A stretch of DNA of 64,000 bases from Mesorhizobium sp. J428 (GCF_024699925.1 NZ_JAJOMX010000001.1:1588001-1652000), one strand, 5' to 3'; positions 35,341 to 46,320 are shown, numbered from the stretch's first letter. The notes: generated by a model not told the origin, from the letters alone. Program-made: numbers and translations.

Positions 35341-35574
35341 CTGTTGCCATCCGACTGAGAGAGTGTGGCCGGAAAATAGCCGAGCCGCGCGAGAAGCCGG
35401 AGAGACACCACGCTAAGTTATATTCGACGGCAGAACATTCTTCCTCAAAACAGGGATGTAATGAGATTTGTTTTTCAAAATCCCAAGCCGCCGTGGCCGG
35501 GATGGAAAGACATGCCATCGAACGGCGCATTCGCGATACGTTATGCTCACTACATGGCGGCGCGATAATACGCC

Positions 35575-37148
35575 TTACGCCCTCTTGCCCCAGCCGCCGC
35601 CATTGGCGGTGTGGATCAGGATCTCGTCGCCCGGCATGATCACGCAGCCGCTGACGAAGGAGTAGTCCTCGCGACCGCCGTCCCTGCGGACCACGGAGAT
35701 GCCGTTGGTGTCGCCATCGGCGCCGCCGGCCGAGCCCCAGACAGGAATGCGATGCCGGCTGTAGCCGGCCGACAGCACCGCCGGCGCACGTGGCTGCAGC
35801 GACGCCGACAGGCCGCGCCCTCCCTTGTGCAGGCTGGTTTCGTCGGTGATCTCGTTCAGCCTGCGATAGCCGACGTCGATCCCATACCGCGCCTCACAGA
35901 TTTCGACCGGACAGTTGAACGTGTCGCCATGGCCGGTCGAATACATCGCATCGAGCCCGTCACGCGTTGCCGTCGCGCCCCAGCCGCCCATCTGCGGCTC
36001 GACCATTGTGTAGCGGCGGCCGGTGTCGGGATGGAGACCCGCCAGCACGGTTCCGCAGATCGAGGCGAAATGGCCGGCCGGCAGCTTGTCGGGCTGCAGT
36101 TCCGCCATGCGACGGCAGAGCATGTCGTAGAGCCGCATCCGCGTCTCGAAATAGTAGCCATGCGGCGCCGTTCCGCGGACATCGAAGATCATCCGGGCTC
36201 GGTGATGACTTCAAGCGGGCGGAACGAGCCCGAATTGGCGAACAGCGTCGGGTCGGTCAGCCCCTTGAACAGCGTCTGGCAGACGATCACCGCGCCATCG
36301 CGCGCGGTGTTGTAGGGCGCGGCGCGCTGCTCCGGATTGCCCCGCAGATCGACCGTGAACGTCTCGTCGGTAATCGTGACCGTCGCGTGCCAGACCGCAC
36401 CGTCATCCTGCTCTTCCTCGACGGTGAACGTCCCCTTCGGCAAGGCTTTCAGCCCGGCCCGTGCACGCCGCTCGCCTTCGACGAACAGCGCCTCAATCGC
36501 CCCGTGGTAGGCATCGGCGCCATAGGTCTCGATCAGTTGCTTGATGCGCTGCTCCGCCTTGCGGCCAGCGGCAACCTGCGACCAGAGATCACCTTCGACG
36601 AACTCCGGCAGGCGGGAATTGACCATGATTATGTCGAACACCGAGCGGATCGGCTGACCGTTCTCGAACAGCTTTACCGCGGGCAGGCGCAGGCCTTCCT
36701 GGAACACTTCGGTGACGTCGACTGCCATCGATCCCGGCGTCTTGCCGCCGACGTCGTTCCAGTGCCCGACCGAAGCGGCCCAGGCCACGCAGATGCCGTC
36801 GGCGAACACGGGCTGAGCCACGATGACATCGTTGAGATGGGTCACCCCGCCATAGGCCGGGTCGTTGGTGATGTAGCAGTCGCCGTCGCGGATGTTGTCG
36901 AGCCCGTACAGCTCGATGATCCGGTAGACCGCCTTGTCGAGCATGCCGATGAAGCTCGGTATGCCGGCGCCCGAACTGACCAGGTGGCCGTGGCGATCCA
37001 TCACCCCGGTGCCCACGTCGAGCACCTCATAGATGATCGGGCTCATCGCGGTCTTCTTCAGGACCGCGAACATCTCGTCGGCGGCCGCAACCAGGCCGGA
37101 CTGGATGACCGATGTGGTGATCGGGTCGACGACTGGGAGAGTTGCCAT
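35575..37148 (-). CDS. HyuB-type hydantoinase/oxoprolinase beta subunit, second copy, apparently frameshifted
   Basis: Begins MATLPVVDPITTSVIQSGLV and proceeds through IYEVLDVGTGVMDRHG, YITNDPAYGGVTHLNDVIV and EEEQDDGAVW to LEVITEPG, where a TGA (36191-36189) interrupts it. The downstream half (from 36192, sharing ATGA) continues IFDVRGTAPHGYYFETRMRL, AGHFASICGT and GGWGATATRDG. Since HyuB is normally one chain of about 550 aa and the two halves join without loss, a missing base at the overlap is more likely than two genes. It starts 13 bp after the oxidoreductase gene. It has no HyuA partner of its own, so it may share the HyuA at 42057-44131. Confidence 0.82.
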
Positions 37149-37161
37149 GGTCTTCAGTCCT

Positions 37162-38161
37162 TCACAGGCCGGTTTCGATGACGACCTTGCCGTGCGCGGT
37201 GCGTGGCTGGCTGAGATAGTCGAACGCCTCGATGTATTTCTCCATCGGATAGACCCGGTCGATCGACGGCTTCAGTCGCCCGGCCGCCAGCATCTCGTAG
37301 ACGAAGGCTTTGCCGCGCTCGCACATCAGTGGATCCTCGACATAGTTGAACAGCGAATAGGGATGGAAGACCGCGTTCTTCTGGAACATGTCGACGAAGG
37401 GCAGCGGCGGCCAGACGGTGTCCAGCGTGCCGTAGAAGTAGATGCGCGCGTTCTTCGCCAGCGCGGGCGCATATTGGGCGATCAGGCCGCCGCCGACCGG
37501 ATCGAAGGCCATGTTCACGCCCTTGCCGCCGGTGATGTCGCGGATGCGCGCGGCGAGGTCTTCCTTGCCGGTGACGATGACATGGCCTGCGCCCATCGAG
37601 CGCAGGGTACTCCTCGTTTTCGGCGAAGCGAGTGGTGCCGATCATCGTCGCGCCGAGCAGGCGGCCGATCTCCAGCGAGGCCGCACCCGCCGTGCTGGTC
37701 GCCGCGGTCACGAGCACATGGCTGCCCGGCCCGACCGGCGTGACCTTCGCGAGCGGATAGTAGGCGGTGAGATACTGCATCCAGATCGAGGCGCACTCGA
37801 CCGCCGACAGGTTCGGCGGCGCCTTGGCGACGTAGCGCGCATCGATCACCATCGATTCCGTGCTGGCGCCGCGGTTGTTGTAGAAATAGGGCAGCGTGGA
37901 TACCCGTTCGCCGATCGACAAGCCTTCCACGCCCGGCCCGATGGCATCAATGATGCCCGCCGCCTCGATGCCGACGCGCGCGGGGAAACGCGGGAAGCTG
38001 AAGGAATAGTTGTCCTTCATCAGGTCCATGTCGCCCCAGTTCAGCGCGAAGGCTTCGACCTTTAGCCGGACTTCGCCCGCGCCGGGTTCCTCGAACGGCT
38101 CCTCGCCGAGGCGAAGACCCCGATAACCGGAATAGCCGTGGATGTGCCAGGCACGGGGCAT
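37162..38161 (-). CDS. Zinc-independent NADPH:quinone oxidoreductase-like MDR enzyme, frameshifted
   Basis: Starts MPRAWHIHGYSGYRGLRLGE; GroES-like domain with DMDLMKDNYSFSFPRFPAR, then Rossmann domain VLVTAATSTAGAASLEIGRLL. At 37605-37607 one G too many (GGGTAC on plus) breaks the frame after ENEEY. It resumes LRSMGAGHVIVTGKEDLAAR and runs to AHGKVVIETGL at 37162, about 333 aa. Medium-chain dehydrogenase/reductase without the structural or catalytic zinc Cys set. Likely reduces a conjugated carbonyl or quinone with NADPH. It sits between the M24 peptidase and HyuB-2 in the same transcription unit. Substrate unknown. Confidence 0.86.
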
Positions 38162-38185
38162 CGGGTGTCCTTCCGCAAAGTCCGC

Positions 38186-39286
38186 TCAGACCTGCACGAC
38201 GTGAAGGTCGCGCGGCAGGTCGGACAGGATCTCGGGGCCGTCGGCGCGCAGGATGACGATCTCCTCAAGCCGGATGCCGAAGCGGCCGGGGAGATAGATG
38301 CCGGGCTCGATGGAGAATACCATGCCCTCCTCCAGCACCGCCTCCGAGGTGGCCGTGATGTAGGGCGGCTCGTGGCCGTCGATGCCCAACCCATGGCCGG
38401 TGCGGTGGACGAAGAACTCGCCATAGCCGGCATCCGCGATCACGTTGCGCGCCGCCGCGTCGACCTCCTTGGCGAGCACGCCGGGCTTCGCCGCCTTCAG
38501 CGCCGCCTGCACGGCCTTCTCGACGATGCCGTGGATCTGGCCATAGCCTTCCGGCGGCTGGCCGATGACCGCCATGCGAGTGATGTCGCTCGGGAAGCCG
38601 CCCTTGCGGCCGCCGATGTCGATGACGATCGCGTCGCCCTCGGCAAGCTTGCGCTCGCCCGTCTGGTGGTGCGGGAAGGCGCCGTTGGGCCCGCCGCCGA
38701 CGATCCAGAAGGCGGGCGTCGCCCCCTCCGAGGCAAAGTGGTCGCGGATGATCGCGGCGAGTTCCTTCTCCGTGATGCCCGGCTTGACGGAGGAGAACGC
38801 CTTCTGCATCGCGCGGTCGGCGATCAAGGCGTTCATCTTCAGCGCCTTGTATTCGGTGGCGTCCTTGCGCATGCGCAGCGCTCCGATTGTTTCGGGCGTG
38901 AAGGCATGCGCCGCATCCGGCAGCGCGCCGAGCAGCAGCAGCGCGAAGTCGGCGCGCATCGTCTCGTCGAGCGCGACCTTCTTCGCCGAAGCGGCCCCCA
39001 CATCGGCAAGCGCGGCGGTCAGTGCCGCGTCAGGACCTTCGGCGTCGGCCCAGGTGTGGAACGCGATGTCGGTGGATTCGCGCGTTCCCTCGGCATTGAG
39101 CACAGGCATGAGGAACGCCTCGCGCTCCGGGCCGACCAGAAGCAGGCAGGGCCGCTCGTCGGGATGGGGATGGAAGCCGAGCAGCCAGTCCATGTGCGAG
39201 CCCGGGGCCACGGCGACAAGGTCCGTGCCGGTTGCCTTCATCCGCCCGCGCAAGGCGGCGAGCCTCCCCTTGGTGTCGACGGTCAT
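38186..39286 (-). CDS. M24-family metallopeptidase (Xaa-Pro dipeptidase-like)
   Basis: 366 aa. N-terminal creatinase-like domain (residues 1-130), C-terminal pita-bread domain with all five metal ligands: Asp in VIDIGGRKG, Asp in SDITRMA, His in VHRTGHGLG, Glu in SIEPGIYLP and Glu in RLEEIVILR. The HHQTGERKL loop is also typical. Because the metal ligands are intact it is more likely an aminopeptidase/prolidase than a metal-free creatinase. It may hydrolyse the peptide or amide taken up by the dipeptide-type importer of this cluster. It starts 38 bp from the REP-like element. Confidence 0.9.
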   Translation of the reverse strand: MTVDTKGRLAALRGRMKATGTDLVAVAPGSHMDWLLGFHPHPDERPCLLLVGPEREAFLMPVLNAEGTRESTDIAFHTWADAEGPDAALTAALADVGAASAKKVALDETMRADFALLLLGALPDAAHAFTPETIGALRMRKDATEYKALKMNALIADRAMQKAFSSVKPGITEKELAAIIRDHFASEGATPAFWIVGGGPNGAFPHHQTGERKLAEGDAIVIDIGGRKGGFPSDITRMAVIGQPPEGYGQIHGIVEKAVQAALKAAKPGVLAKEVDAAARNVIADAGYGEFFVHRTGHGLGIDGHEPPYITATSEAVLEEGMVFSIEPGIYLPGRFGIRLEEIVILRADGPEILSDLPRDLHVVQV

Positions 39287-39323
39287 GGGTGAATGTCTCC
39301 TTGGATTCTAGTTCTCATGGCTT

Positions 39324-39456
39324 GCGCCCCCTCCACCGCCTTCGGCGGTTCCCCTCCCCCGCATCGCAGGGGAGGATTTGCGGTGCCGCTTGCACGCCCT
39401 GATCCTCCCCCGTTCACGGGGGGAGGGGACCACGCGAAGCGTGGTGGAGGGGGCGC
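39324..39456. repeat. REP-like palindromic element, copy 1
   Basis: Ends are GCGCCCCCTCCACC and GGTGGAGGGGGCGC, perfect 14-bp inverted repeats. Inside are nested hairpins (ACCGCCTTCGGCGGT, CCTCCCCC/GGGGGAGG, CCACGCGAAGCGTGG) around a variable centre. It fills the gap between the racemase stop and the M24 gene start. A second copy lies at 47208-47338. It is probably a non-autonomous palindromic repeat of the rhizobial intergenic type; no transposase is associated. Confidence 0.85.
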
Positions 39457-39466
39457 TAAACAAACC

Positions 39467-40300
39467 TCACGCCGCCCTGCGCGCCGGCTGCAGCGGCTCC
39501 GCCGGAACGACGATGCGGTTGCCGAAGATCTCGCCGTCGTCGAAGCCGCCGAAGCGCGCGATTTCTTCCTCGGGCGGGGCCTCGGACGACCAGCGCCGGC
39601 TCGGCTTCCAGCCGCAATCGTGCTTCAGCACCGCGGCATATTCCGCCCGCTTGAGCGCTGCGATGGACGGGTCGATCACCGGCACGCCGAGCGCCTTCTC
39701 GACGTCACGGTAGAAGCCGACCTCCAGCGTGCAACCGAGGATGAGCGCCTCGGCGAACTCCTCCTCCACCGCCTTGCGCCCTGCCGCGATCAGCCGGCGC
39801 TCCGTCTCGGCGTGGTCCTTCTGGAAGTCGTCGACGCCGAGCTCGACATGATAGAAGCCGGACAGGCGGTGCTCGTGGCCGTGCTCACGCACGGTCGAAT
39901 GCATCTGGTGCACCCATTTGCGCCGGCCGACGATGACGCCGAAGCGGTTCGACAGGCTTGCCGCGATCTCGCAGGAGGCGACGCAGGGCGCGGTCACGAC
40001 CATGTCGCCCGAAACCTCGCGCGCATCGTGCAGCGCCGTGTCGTAGAAGCAGCCGATCGCAAGGGCGTCGAAACCCTCCTTCGCCGCCGCGCGGGCGGCG
40101 CGGACGATGCCGCGCGTGACGATCGCCTCATAAGAGCGGAACTCGATATGGGTGAAGCCACCGGTCGATGGCGGCAGCGAGGCGATGTGCACCTCGGTCT
40201 GCGGCAGCTTGTGCTGCCGCGCCATTTCGGCGAACACATGGTCGTAGCCGGACGTTCCGACCGGGTTGAGATACATGATCTTGAGCGGTCTGTCGGTCAT
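39467..40300 (-). CDS. Aspartate/glutamate/hydantoin racemase-family protein
   Basis: 277 aa. Start ATG at 40300 with AGGAGAC upstream. Two catalytic cysteines in the expected places: IGCFYD and LGCTLEVG, the general acids/bases of this racemase family. LNPVGTSGYDHVFAEM at the N-terminus and GVPVIDPSIAALK near the C-terminus are typical of hydantoin racemases. It likely interconverts D- and L-5-substituted hydantoins, or a related amide, so that HyuAB can use both isomers. It is 10 bp from the REP-like element and downstream of HyuB. Confidence 0.9.
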   Translation of the reverse strand: MTDRPLKIMYLNPVGTSGYDHVFAEMARQHKLPQTEVHIASLPPSTGGFTHIEFRSYEAIVTRGIVRAARAAAKEGFDALAIGCFYDTALHDAREVSGDMVVTAPCVASCEIAASLSNRFGVIVGRRKWVHQMHSTVREHGHEHRLSGFYHVELGVDDFQKDHAETERRLIAAGRKAVEEEFAEALILGCTLEVGFYRDVEKALGVPVIDPSIAALKRAEYAAVLKHDCGWKPSRRWSSEAPPEEEIARFGGFDDGEIFGNRIVVPAEPLQPARRAA

Positions 40301-40383
40301 GATGAAGTCTCCTCTTCTTCGAAACGCTGCAAACGCCCCCTCGCCCGCCCGGACTCCCCGCCCGGGCAGCAGACATGTCCTGG

Positions 40384-42046
40384 TCAGGCCTCGTAGCCGT
40401 AGACCTCCCGCGCCCGCTCGGGCGTGATCAGGCCGTTCTTCAGGTCTTCCGCGACCAGCTTGCGGTCGCGCTCCTTCGGATTGCCGATGCCGCCGCCATT
40501 GCCGGTGACGACGCGGATCACGTCGTCGGTATGCGTGGTCAGACCCGACACGAAGGCGTAGCGCTGGTCCGTTCCGTCCTTGCCGAGGTAGCGGACATAA
40601 TTGCCCGTGCCCTCATTGCCGCCGTCGAGCGCCCAGGCGGGGAACTTCGAACGGGTGTAGCCCACGGTTAGGAAGCCGTTGTCGCCGCGGATGCGATAGT
40701 CCATGACGATGCCGCGCCCGCCGCGATACTTGCCCTCGCCGCCCGGCTCCATGTTGAGCTCCATGCGGTCGACATAGAGGCCGTTGCGCGCCTCGTTGAT
40801 CTCGGCCGGGCAGTTGTAGGTCTCGCCATGGAAGCCGCAGAAGATGGCGCTGTTGCCGTCGCCGGTGCGGCTGCCGCCCCAGCCGCCGATCTGCGGCTCG
40901 ATGATGGTGTATTGCCGGCCCGTGTCCGGATGGATGCCGCCGATGAAGGTTCCGCAGACGGAGGCGAAGTGGCCCGCTGCGAGCCGGTCCGGCATGTGTT
41001 GCGCCAGGCAGCGCCACATGATGTCACACGCGCAACTCGATCTCGTAATAGAAGCCGATCGGCGCCGGCTCCTTCGCCTCGAATACCGACCCCGGCCGCG
41101 TCAGCAGGCGGATCGGGCGGAACGAGCCTTCGTTCGCCGCCGAATAGGGATCGGTCAGCGACTTGAAGATCATCTGCGCCGACACCATCACGCCGTCGCG
41201 ACTCGTGTTGACCGGATTCTTCGACTGGTCGGGATTGTCGCGCAGGTCGACGACGAACTCGGTGTCGGAGATGGTGATCTTGACGTTGAAGATGCGGCCG
41301 TCGTCCTGCTCCTCGGAGAGCTCGAACGTGCCCTTGGGCAGTTTCTCCAGCTCCTTGAGCGACACCTGCTCGCCGAAGTCCATGAAGGAGGTCATGGCGT
41401 TCTCGAAGGTCTCGACCCCGTATTTCTCGGCGATCTCGACCAGCCGCTTCGCGCCGATGCGCACCGAGGCGATCGCCGCCCAGACGTCGCCTTCCAGCAC
41501 GTCGGGCATGCGGGAATTGACCGTGATGATGTCCATCACCGAACGGATTGCTTCGCCCTTCGAGATGATCTTGATGGCCGGCAGGCGCAGGCCTTCCTGG
41601 AAGATCTCGGTGGCTTCGCCGGTGAGCGAGCCGGGCGCCATGCCGCCGACATCGGAATTGTGCGCGATGTTGGCGGTCCAGGCGATGATGCGCCCGCCGG
41701 CGAACACCGGCATCATGACAATGATGTCGTTCAGATGCGTGACGCCGCCGTAGTACGGATCGTTGGTGGCGAAGACGTCGCCCGGCTCGATGTCGCCTGG
41801 CTTGTCGAACTTCGCCACGACCACCTTCACCGCCTTGTCGAGCACGCCGACGAAGGCCGGGATGCCGGCACCGGAGGATGCGAGCGCGCCCTTGGCATCG
41901 GTTATGCCGGTACCCATGTCGAGCACCTCGTAGATGATCGAGCTCATCGCTGTCTTCTTCATGACGGCGAACATCTCGTCGGCGGTCGCCTGCAGCGAGT
42001 TCTGGATGATCTCCAGCGTGATTGGGTCGTTGACCTTGGTCGTCAT
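40384..42046 (-). CDS. hyuB: HyuB-type hydantoinase/oxoprolinase beta subunit, first copy, frameshifted
   Basis: Start ATG at 42046 with GAGGAGG just upstream, 10 bp after the hyuA stop. MTTKVNDPITLEIIQNSLQA, YEVLDMGTGITDAKG, TNDPYYGGVTHLNDIIV and EEQDDGRIFN lead to FYYEIELRV, where a TGA at about 41024 ends the frame. The protein clearly continues as YDIMWRCLAQHMPDRLAAG if two bases are restored (GTG T..GAC ATC ATG). The downstream part (from 41019) contains AGHFASVCGTFIGG and EPQIGGWGGSRTGDG and ends at 40384. Restored about 554 aa, the normal family length. It forms an ATP-dependent amidohydrolase with HyuA. Confidence 0.86.
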
Positions 42047-42056
42047 CTTGGCCTCC

Positions 42057-44131
42057 TCACGCCAGCTTGATGTGGATGTTGCCGTAGCCGTCGATCTCGA
42101 CGGCATTTTCCGGATGGATAACGACGGTGGTGCCCGGATCCTCCACGATCGCCGGGCCGGCGAAGGTCATGCCCGGCTCGAGCTTCGTGCCGTCGTAGAT
42201 GGCCGCCCTCTTCACGCCCTCCAGCGCGTAGTCGACGTCGCGGTGGCCCTTCAGCGCGACGTCCGCCTTGGCGCCGGTCGGCTCGCGCTTCTTCATGGTG
42301 AGCTTGCCGACCTCCGCCGAGGCGACCAGATGGATGCCGACCATCTCGACCGGCGCGTCGAGACGGTAGGTGTATTCGCGCTCGTAGGTCTCGTGGAACG
42401 CCTTCTCGATGTCCGACAGGCCACCATCGGTGATCCTGCCGCCCTCGATGAGGACCTCGGTCGTGTGCTCCTGGTTCTGGTAGCGGAACTTGCCGTAGCG
42501 CAGGAACCGGATCTTGGAAGGGTCGACGCCCTCGGCCGCGAACTGGGCGCGCGCCCGGTCCTCGCTCTCGGCGAACACCGCCTCGATGCTCTCGGCAGCA
42601 CCTTTCTTCAGGTCAGCGAGCTTGGTGACGAAGTAGTCGCGGCGCAGGTCCGACATCATCATGCCCCAGGCCGAGAAGACCGAGGCGCCGGCCGGCACCA
42701 CGACCTTCTTGACGCCGAGTTCCATGCCGAGCGCCACGCCATGCATCGCCCCGCCGCCGCCGAACACAACGAGGGTGAAGTCGCGCGGGTCGTGGCCACG
42801 GTTGAGCGAGACCAGCTTCAGCGCATTGACCATATTGTTGTTGGCGATGCGGATGATGCCGCGCGCCGCCTCGTCCACGGACACGCCGAGCCGGCCGGCG
42901 ACCTCTGCGAGCGCCGCTTCCGTCGCCTTCATGTCGGCGATCACCTCGCCGCCGCAGAAATAGTCGCGGTTGATACGGCCGAGCCAGAGATTGGCATCCG
43001 TCGTCGTCGCCTTGGTGCCGCCACGCCCGTAGGCTGCGGGTCCAGGCATCGCGCCGGCCGACTGCGGGCCGACGTGCAGCTTGCCGAAATCGTCCACCCA
43101 CGCGATCGAGCCGCCGCCATTGCCGATCTCGACCAGGTCGACCACCGGGACCATGATCGGATAGCCGGCCGACGTGCGGTCGCGCTCGATCCAATAGTCG
43201 GTCTTGATCTTGACCTCGCCATCCTCGATCAGCGAGCACTTGGCCGTCGTGCCGCCGATGTCGAGCGCCAGCACGTTGGGCTCGCCGATCAGCTTGCCGA
43301 GCTCCGCCGCACCCCAGAAGCCGGAAGCGGGGCCGGACTCGACCATCGTGATCGGGATCTTCGAGACCGACTCCAGCGAGTCCACGCCGCAGTTGGACTG
43401 CATGATGTAGGGGCTGCCCTTGAGCCCCTGTTCCTTGAGACCGCCGGCGAGGCGGGACAGGTAGCGCTCCGCCGTCGGCTGGACATAGGCAGAGAGCATA
43501 CGGCGGTGTTGGAACGCTCGTATTCGCGCCATTCGCGGGTGATCTGGTGCGAGGCGACGACCGAGACCTCCGGCCAAAGCTTCTTCACCGCATCGATCGC
43601 GGCTTGCTCGTGGGACACGTTGGCGTAGGAATGCAGGAAGCAGATCGCGATCGCCTGCACGCCCTCGGCCTTGAAGTCGTCGAGGATCGCCTGCAGGCCG
43701 GACAGGTCGAGCGGCTTCAGCTCCTCGCCCTTGTAGGACATGCGCCCCGGCAGCTCACGACGCAGGTAGCGCGGCACGAAGGGCTTCGGCTTCTCATAGT
43801 GGAGGTTGAAGAAGTCGGGGCGGTTGCCGCGGGCGATCTCCAGCGTGTCGCGGAAGCCTTCGGTGGTGATCAGCCCGACCTTGACGCCCTTGCGCTCGGT
43901 CAGCGCGTTGATGACCACCGTCGTGCCGTGGGCGAGGAAGTCGACCTCCTTCGGATCGACGCCGCCCTTGGCGAGCACGTTGAGCACGCCCTGCTCGAAA
44001 TTGGGCGGCGTGGTGTCGGATTTGGCGGTGACGATGCGCGACTCGCCGGTCTTGTGGTTCGTCTCGAAGCAGACGAGGTCGGTGAAGGTGCCGCCGACAT
44101 CAGTCGCGACCCGGATCGTGGTTTCGGCCAT
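42057..44131 (-). CDS. hyuA: HyuA-type ATP-dependent hydantoinase/oxoprolinase alpha subunit, frameshifted
   Basis: Start ATG at 44131 overlapping the GAF gene stop (TGATG). N-terminal actin-like ATP-binding domain: IRVATDVGGTFTDLV (phosphate-1), HGTTVVINALTERKG; then CFLHSYANVSHEQ and REWREYERSNTAV. At 43499-43501 the frame slips and resumes LSAYVQPTAERYLSRL, then SNCGVDSLESVSKIPITMVESGPASG, LALDIGGTTAKCSLI, and VVFGGGGAMHGVALGMEL. Restored about 690 aa, the family size. It couples ATP hydrolysis to opening of a hydantoin, oxoproline or lactam ring. The start at 43577 is inside this gene. Confidence 0.88.
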
Positions 44132-44631
44132 CACTCGGCTCCCTTGGCATCGAGTTCGTTGAGCAGCAGGCAGACCGCGCCGGGCAGCTTCAGCGCCTCG
44201 GCGGCCTGGACGCGCTCCGGCGTGTAGAAGCCCGCCTCGTGCAGGCAGTTGATCGTGCCCTTCACCTCGCCGGCGACGATGATCGGCACGTTGATGACGC
44301 TTTCGCAGCCAAGCGACTTGATCAGCTCGTGGTCGTAGAAGACGTTCGCGATGTCCTCGATCGTGTTGGCGACGAAGGTGCGCTTTTCCTTGATCACCTG
44401 CCGCGACCAGTCGGTCTCGTTGGCAGGCTTGGTGCCTGAGACCGGATAGGCATCCGGCATGTTGGAGTAGATGCGCCCGGCCATGCCAGTGCGGGAATCG
44501 TGCGTCATCACGGTGAAGAGCTTCACGCCAACCACGTCGCGGGTGAGCTCGCACAGGGCGTCGAAGGCCTCCGTCGGCCCGTGTCCCTTGGCCAGCGCGG
44601 TCGTGAAGGCCGAGTAGTCAGGCATTTCCAT
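44131..44631 (-). CDS. GAF-domain protein
   Basis: 166 aa from an ATG with GGAGGACACCA upstream; it starts 14 bases inside the preceding ATPase gene and its stop overlaps hyuA, so it is translationally coupled on both sides. The single GAF domain covers about residues 15-155: ALCELTRDVVGVKLFTVM, FVANTIEDIANVFYDHELI, CESVINVPIIVAGEVKGTINC. No output domain is present. It contains several Cys but no obvious MetSO-reductase pair. It may sense or bind the substrate, or assist HyuAB; function unknown. Confidence 0.85.
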   Translation of the reverse strand: MEMPDYSAFTTALAKGHGPTEAFDALCELTRDVVGVKLFTVMTHDSRTGMAGRIYSNMPDAYPVSGTKPANETDWSRQVIKEKRTFVANTIEDIANVFYDHELIKSLGCESVINVPIIVAGEVKGTINCLHEAGFYTPERVQAAEALKLPGAVCLLLNELDAKGAE

Positions 44632-45433
44632 TGGTGTCCTCCATGATTTTTTGGCGCAGGGCCGCCTCGGCCGCCGTGACGACAGGAACCGCGGCGATCA
44701 GCCGGCGCGTATAGGGATGCGAGGGAGCCTCGAAGATCGAGGTGGTGGTGCCGATCTCGACGAGTCGGCCCTTTTCGAACACGGCGACGCGATCGGCGAT
44801 GTTGCGCACCACCGAGAGGTCGTGGGTGATGAAGAGATAGGTCAGGCCGCGGCTCTGCCTGAGTTCCGATAGGAGTTTCAGCACGCGCGCCTGCACCAGC
44901 ACGTCGAGTGCCGAGGTCGGCTCGTCCAGCACGACCAGTTCCGACTGGCAGGCGAGCGCGCGCGCAATCGCCACGCGCTGGCGCTGGCCGCCGGAGAGGG
45001 CCGCCGGCGAGCGCATGCGAAAATCGGCGGGCAACCCGACCTCTTCCAGCAGCTGGCCGGTGCGCTCTGCGCGGGCTGCACGTTCGCCGATGCCGTGCAC
45101 GTCGAGCGCCAGCCTCAGCGAGGCGCCGATCGTGCGTCGCGGATTGAGCGAGGAAAGCGGGTTCTGCTGCACGAGCTGGATGGCACGGCGATGCGCGAGG
45201 TCGCGCCGAGCGGGAAGCGCGGCACCCTTGAAGGCGATCTCGCCCAGCGTCTGCGGATAGATGCCGAGGATCATGTTGGCGATGGTCGACTTGCCCGACC
45301 CGCTCTCGCCGACCACGGCGAGGCATTCGCCCTGCGCGACGTCGAAGGAGACATCGTCCACGGCCTTCACCTCGCGGCCGGCGACGTGGAAGGTCTTGGA
45401 GACGGAGCGCAGCGACAGGAGAGGCTGGGTCAT
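44618..45433 (-). CDS. Dipeptide/oligopeptide-type ABC ATP-binding protein (DppF/OppF-like)
   Basis: 271 aa. Walker [27 protein letters not shown] (the Opp-specific segment), signature LSGGQRQRVAIARAL, Walker B LVVLDEPTSALD, switch THDLSVVRN. The C-terminal SHPYTRRLIAAVP is characteristic of the DppF side. It overlaps the preceding ATPase gene by four bases (ATGA). Confidence 0.93.
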   Translation of the reverse strand: MTQPLLSLRSVSKTFHVAGREVKAVDDVSFDVAQGECLAVVGESGSGKSTIANMILGIYPQTLGEIAFKGAALPARRDLAHRRAIQLVQQNPLSSLNPRRTIGASLRLALDVHGIGERAARAERTGQLLEEVGLPADFRMRSPAALSGGQRQRVAIARALACQSELVVLDEPTSALDVLVQARVLKLLSELRQSRGLTYLFITHDLSVVRNIADRVAVFEKGRLVEIGTTTSIFEAPSHPYTRRLIAAVPVVTAAEAALRQKIMEDTNGNA

Positions 45434-46320
45434 GATGCGCCCTCCGGCTCGCCATATCCCTCATGCACCACGGTCGGCGCGAAATATGCGTCCGACGCGT
45501 CGTCGATCTCCGGGATGCCCTCGCCGGTGATACGCGGCACCGCGGCGAGCAGTGCCTGGGTGTAGGGATGGCGAGGGTCCTCGAACAAAGCGGCGGCCGA
45601 TCCCTGCTCGGCGATGCGGCCCTTGTAGATGACGTAGACGCGGTCGGCGAACTCGCGCACCACGCCGAGATTGTGCGAGATGAACAGCACCGAGGTGCCG
45701 TGCCGCTCGACCTGCTCGCGCATCAGCTTCAGCGTCTGCGCCTGCACGGTGACGTCGAGCGCCGTGCCCGGCTCGTCGGCGATCAGCAGCGACGGTTCGT
45801 TGGCCAGCGCCATCGCAATCATGACGCGCTGGTTCATGCCGCCCGAGAGCTGGAACGGATAGGATTCCAGAACGCGGGCCGGGTCCGGGATGGACACGTC
45901 GGCGAGCGCCTTTTCGGCGCGCATCTGCGCCTCCGCGACGGTGATCGCGGGGTTGGCCCGCCGCAGCACCTCGTGGAACTGGGTGAAGACGGGATAGACC
46001 GGATTGAGCGAGGAGGTCGGGTCCTGGAAGATCATCGACATCCGCGTGCCGCGCAGCGCATGGCGCTCGGCTTCGGAGAGCTTCGAGAGGTCGCGCCCCT
46101 CGAACTCGACCAGGCCGGAAAGGCGCGCCGACCGCAGCGACTGCAAGAGGCCGAGCACGATGCGGGCCGTGACCGACTTGCCGGAACCGCTCTCGCCGAC
46201 GAGCGCGACGCGTTCGCCCTTGTTGATGTGCAGCGAGATGCCGTGCAGCACCTCGACCGTGCCGGACCAGCTCTTGAAGCCGAGCTTGAGATCGCGGATG
46301 CGCAGGGTGGGGGCGCTCAT
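45430..46320 (-). CDS. Dipeptide/oligopeptide-type ABC ATP-binding protein (DppD/OppD-like)
   Basis: 296 aa starting at 46320. Walker [29 protein letters not shown], signature [15 protein letters not shown], Walker [13 protein letters not shown], switch SHNLGVVRE. The C-terminus [14 protein letters not shown] is typical; the tail is short for OppD and has no extended iron-sulfur Cys set. ATGA overlap with the permease gene upstream. The larger open frame to 47994 spans other genes and the REP element and is not a protein. Confidence 0.93.
   Translation of the reverse strand: MSAPTLRIRDLKLGFKSWSGTVEVLHGISLHINKGERVALVGESGSGKSVTARIVLGLLQSLRSARLSGLVEFEGRDLSKLSEAERHALRGTRMSMIFQDPTSSLNPVYPVFTQFHEVLRRANPAITVAEAQMRAEKALADVSIPDPARVLESYPFQLSGGMNQRVMIAMALANEPSLLIADEPGTALDVTVQAQTLKLMREQVERHGTSVLFISHNLGVVREFADRVYVIYKGRIAEQGSAAALFEDPRHPYTQALLAAVPRITGEGIPEIDDASDAYFAPTVVHEGYGEPEGAS

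Noticed and set aside
35341..35574. Possible S-adenosylmethionine riboswitch before the sulfate operon
   Set aside because: No conserved SAM-II-type pairing or loop sequence could be found by eye; reported only as AT-richer upstream DNA.
35575..37148. Two separate genes for the second HyuB, coupled by ATGA
   Set aside because: Both HyuB copies are cut at different places while the protein is normally one chain; a one-base error is more likely than gene splitting in both.
38186..39286. M24 protein as creatinase in a creatinine/N-methylhydantoin pathway
   Set aside because: All five metal ligands of the peptidases are kept; creatinase lacks them, so a peptidase is the better call.
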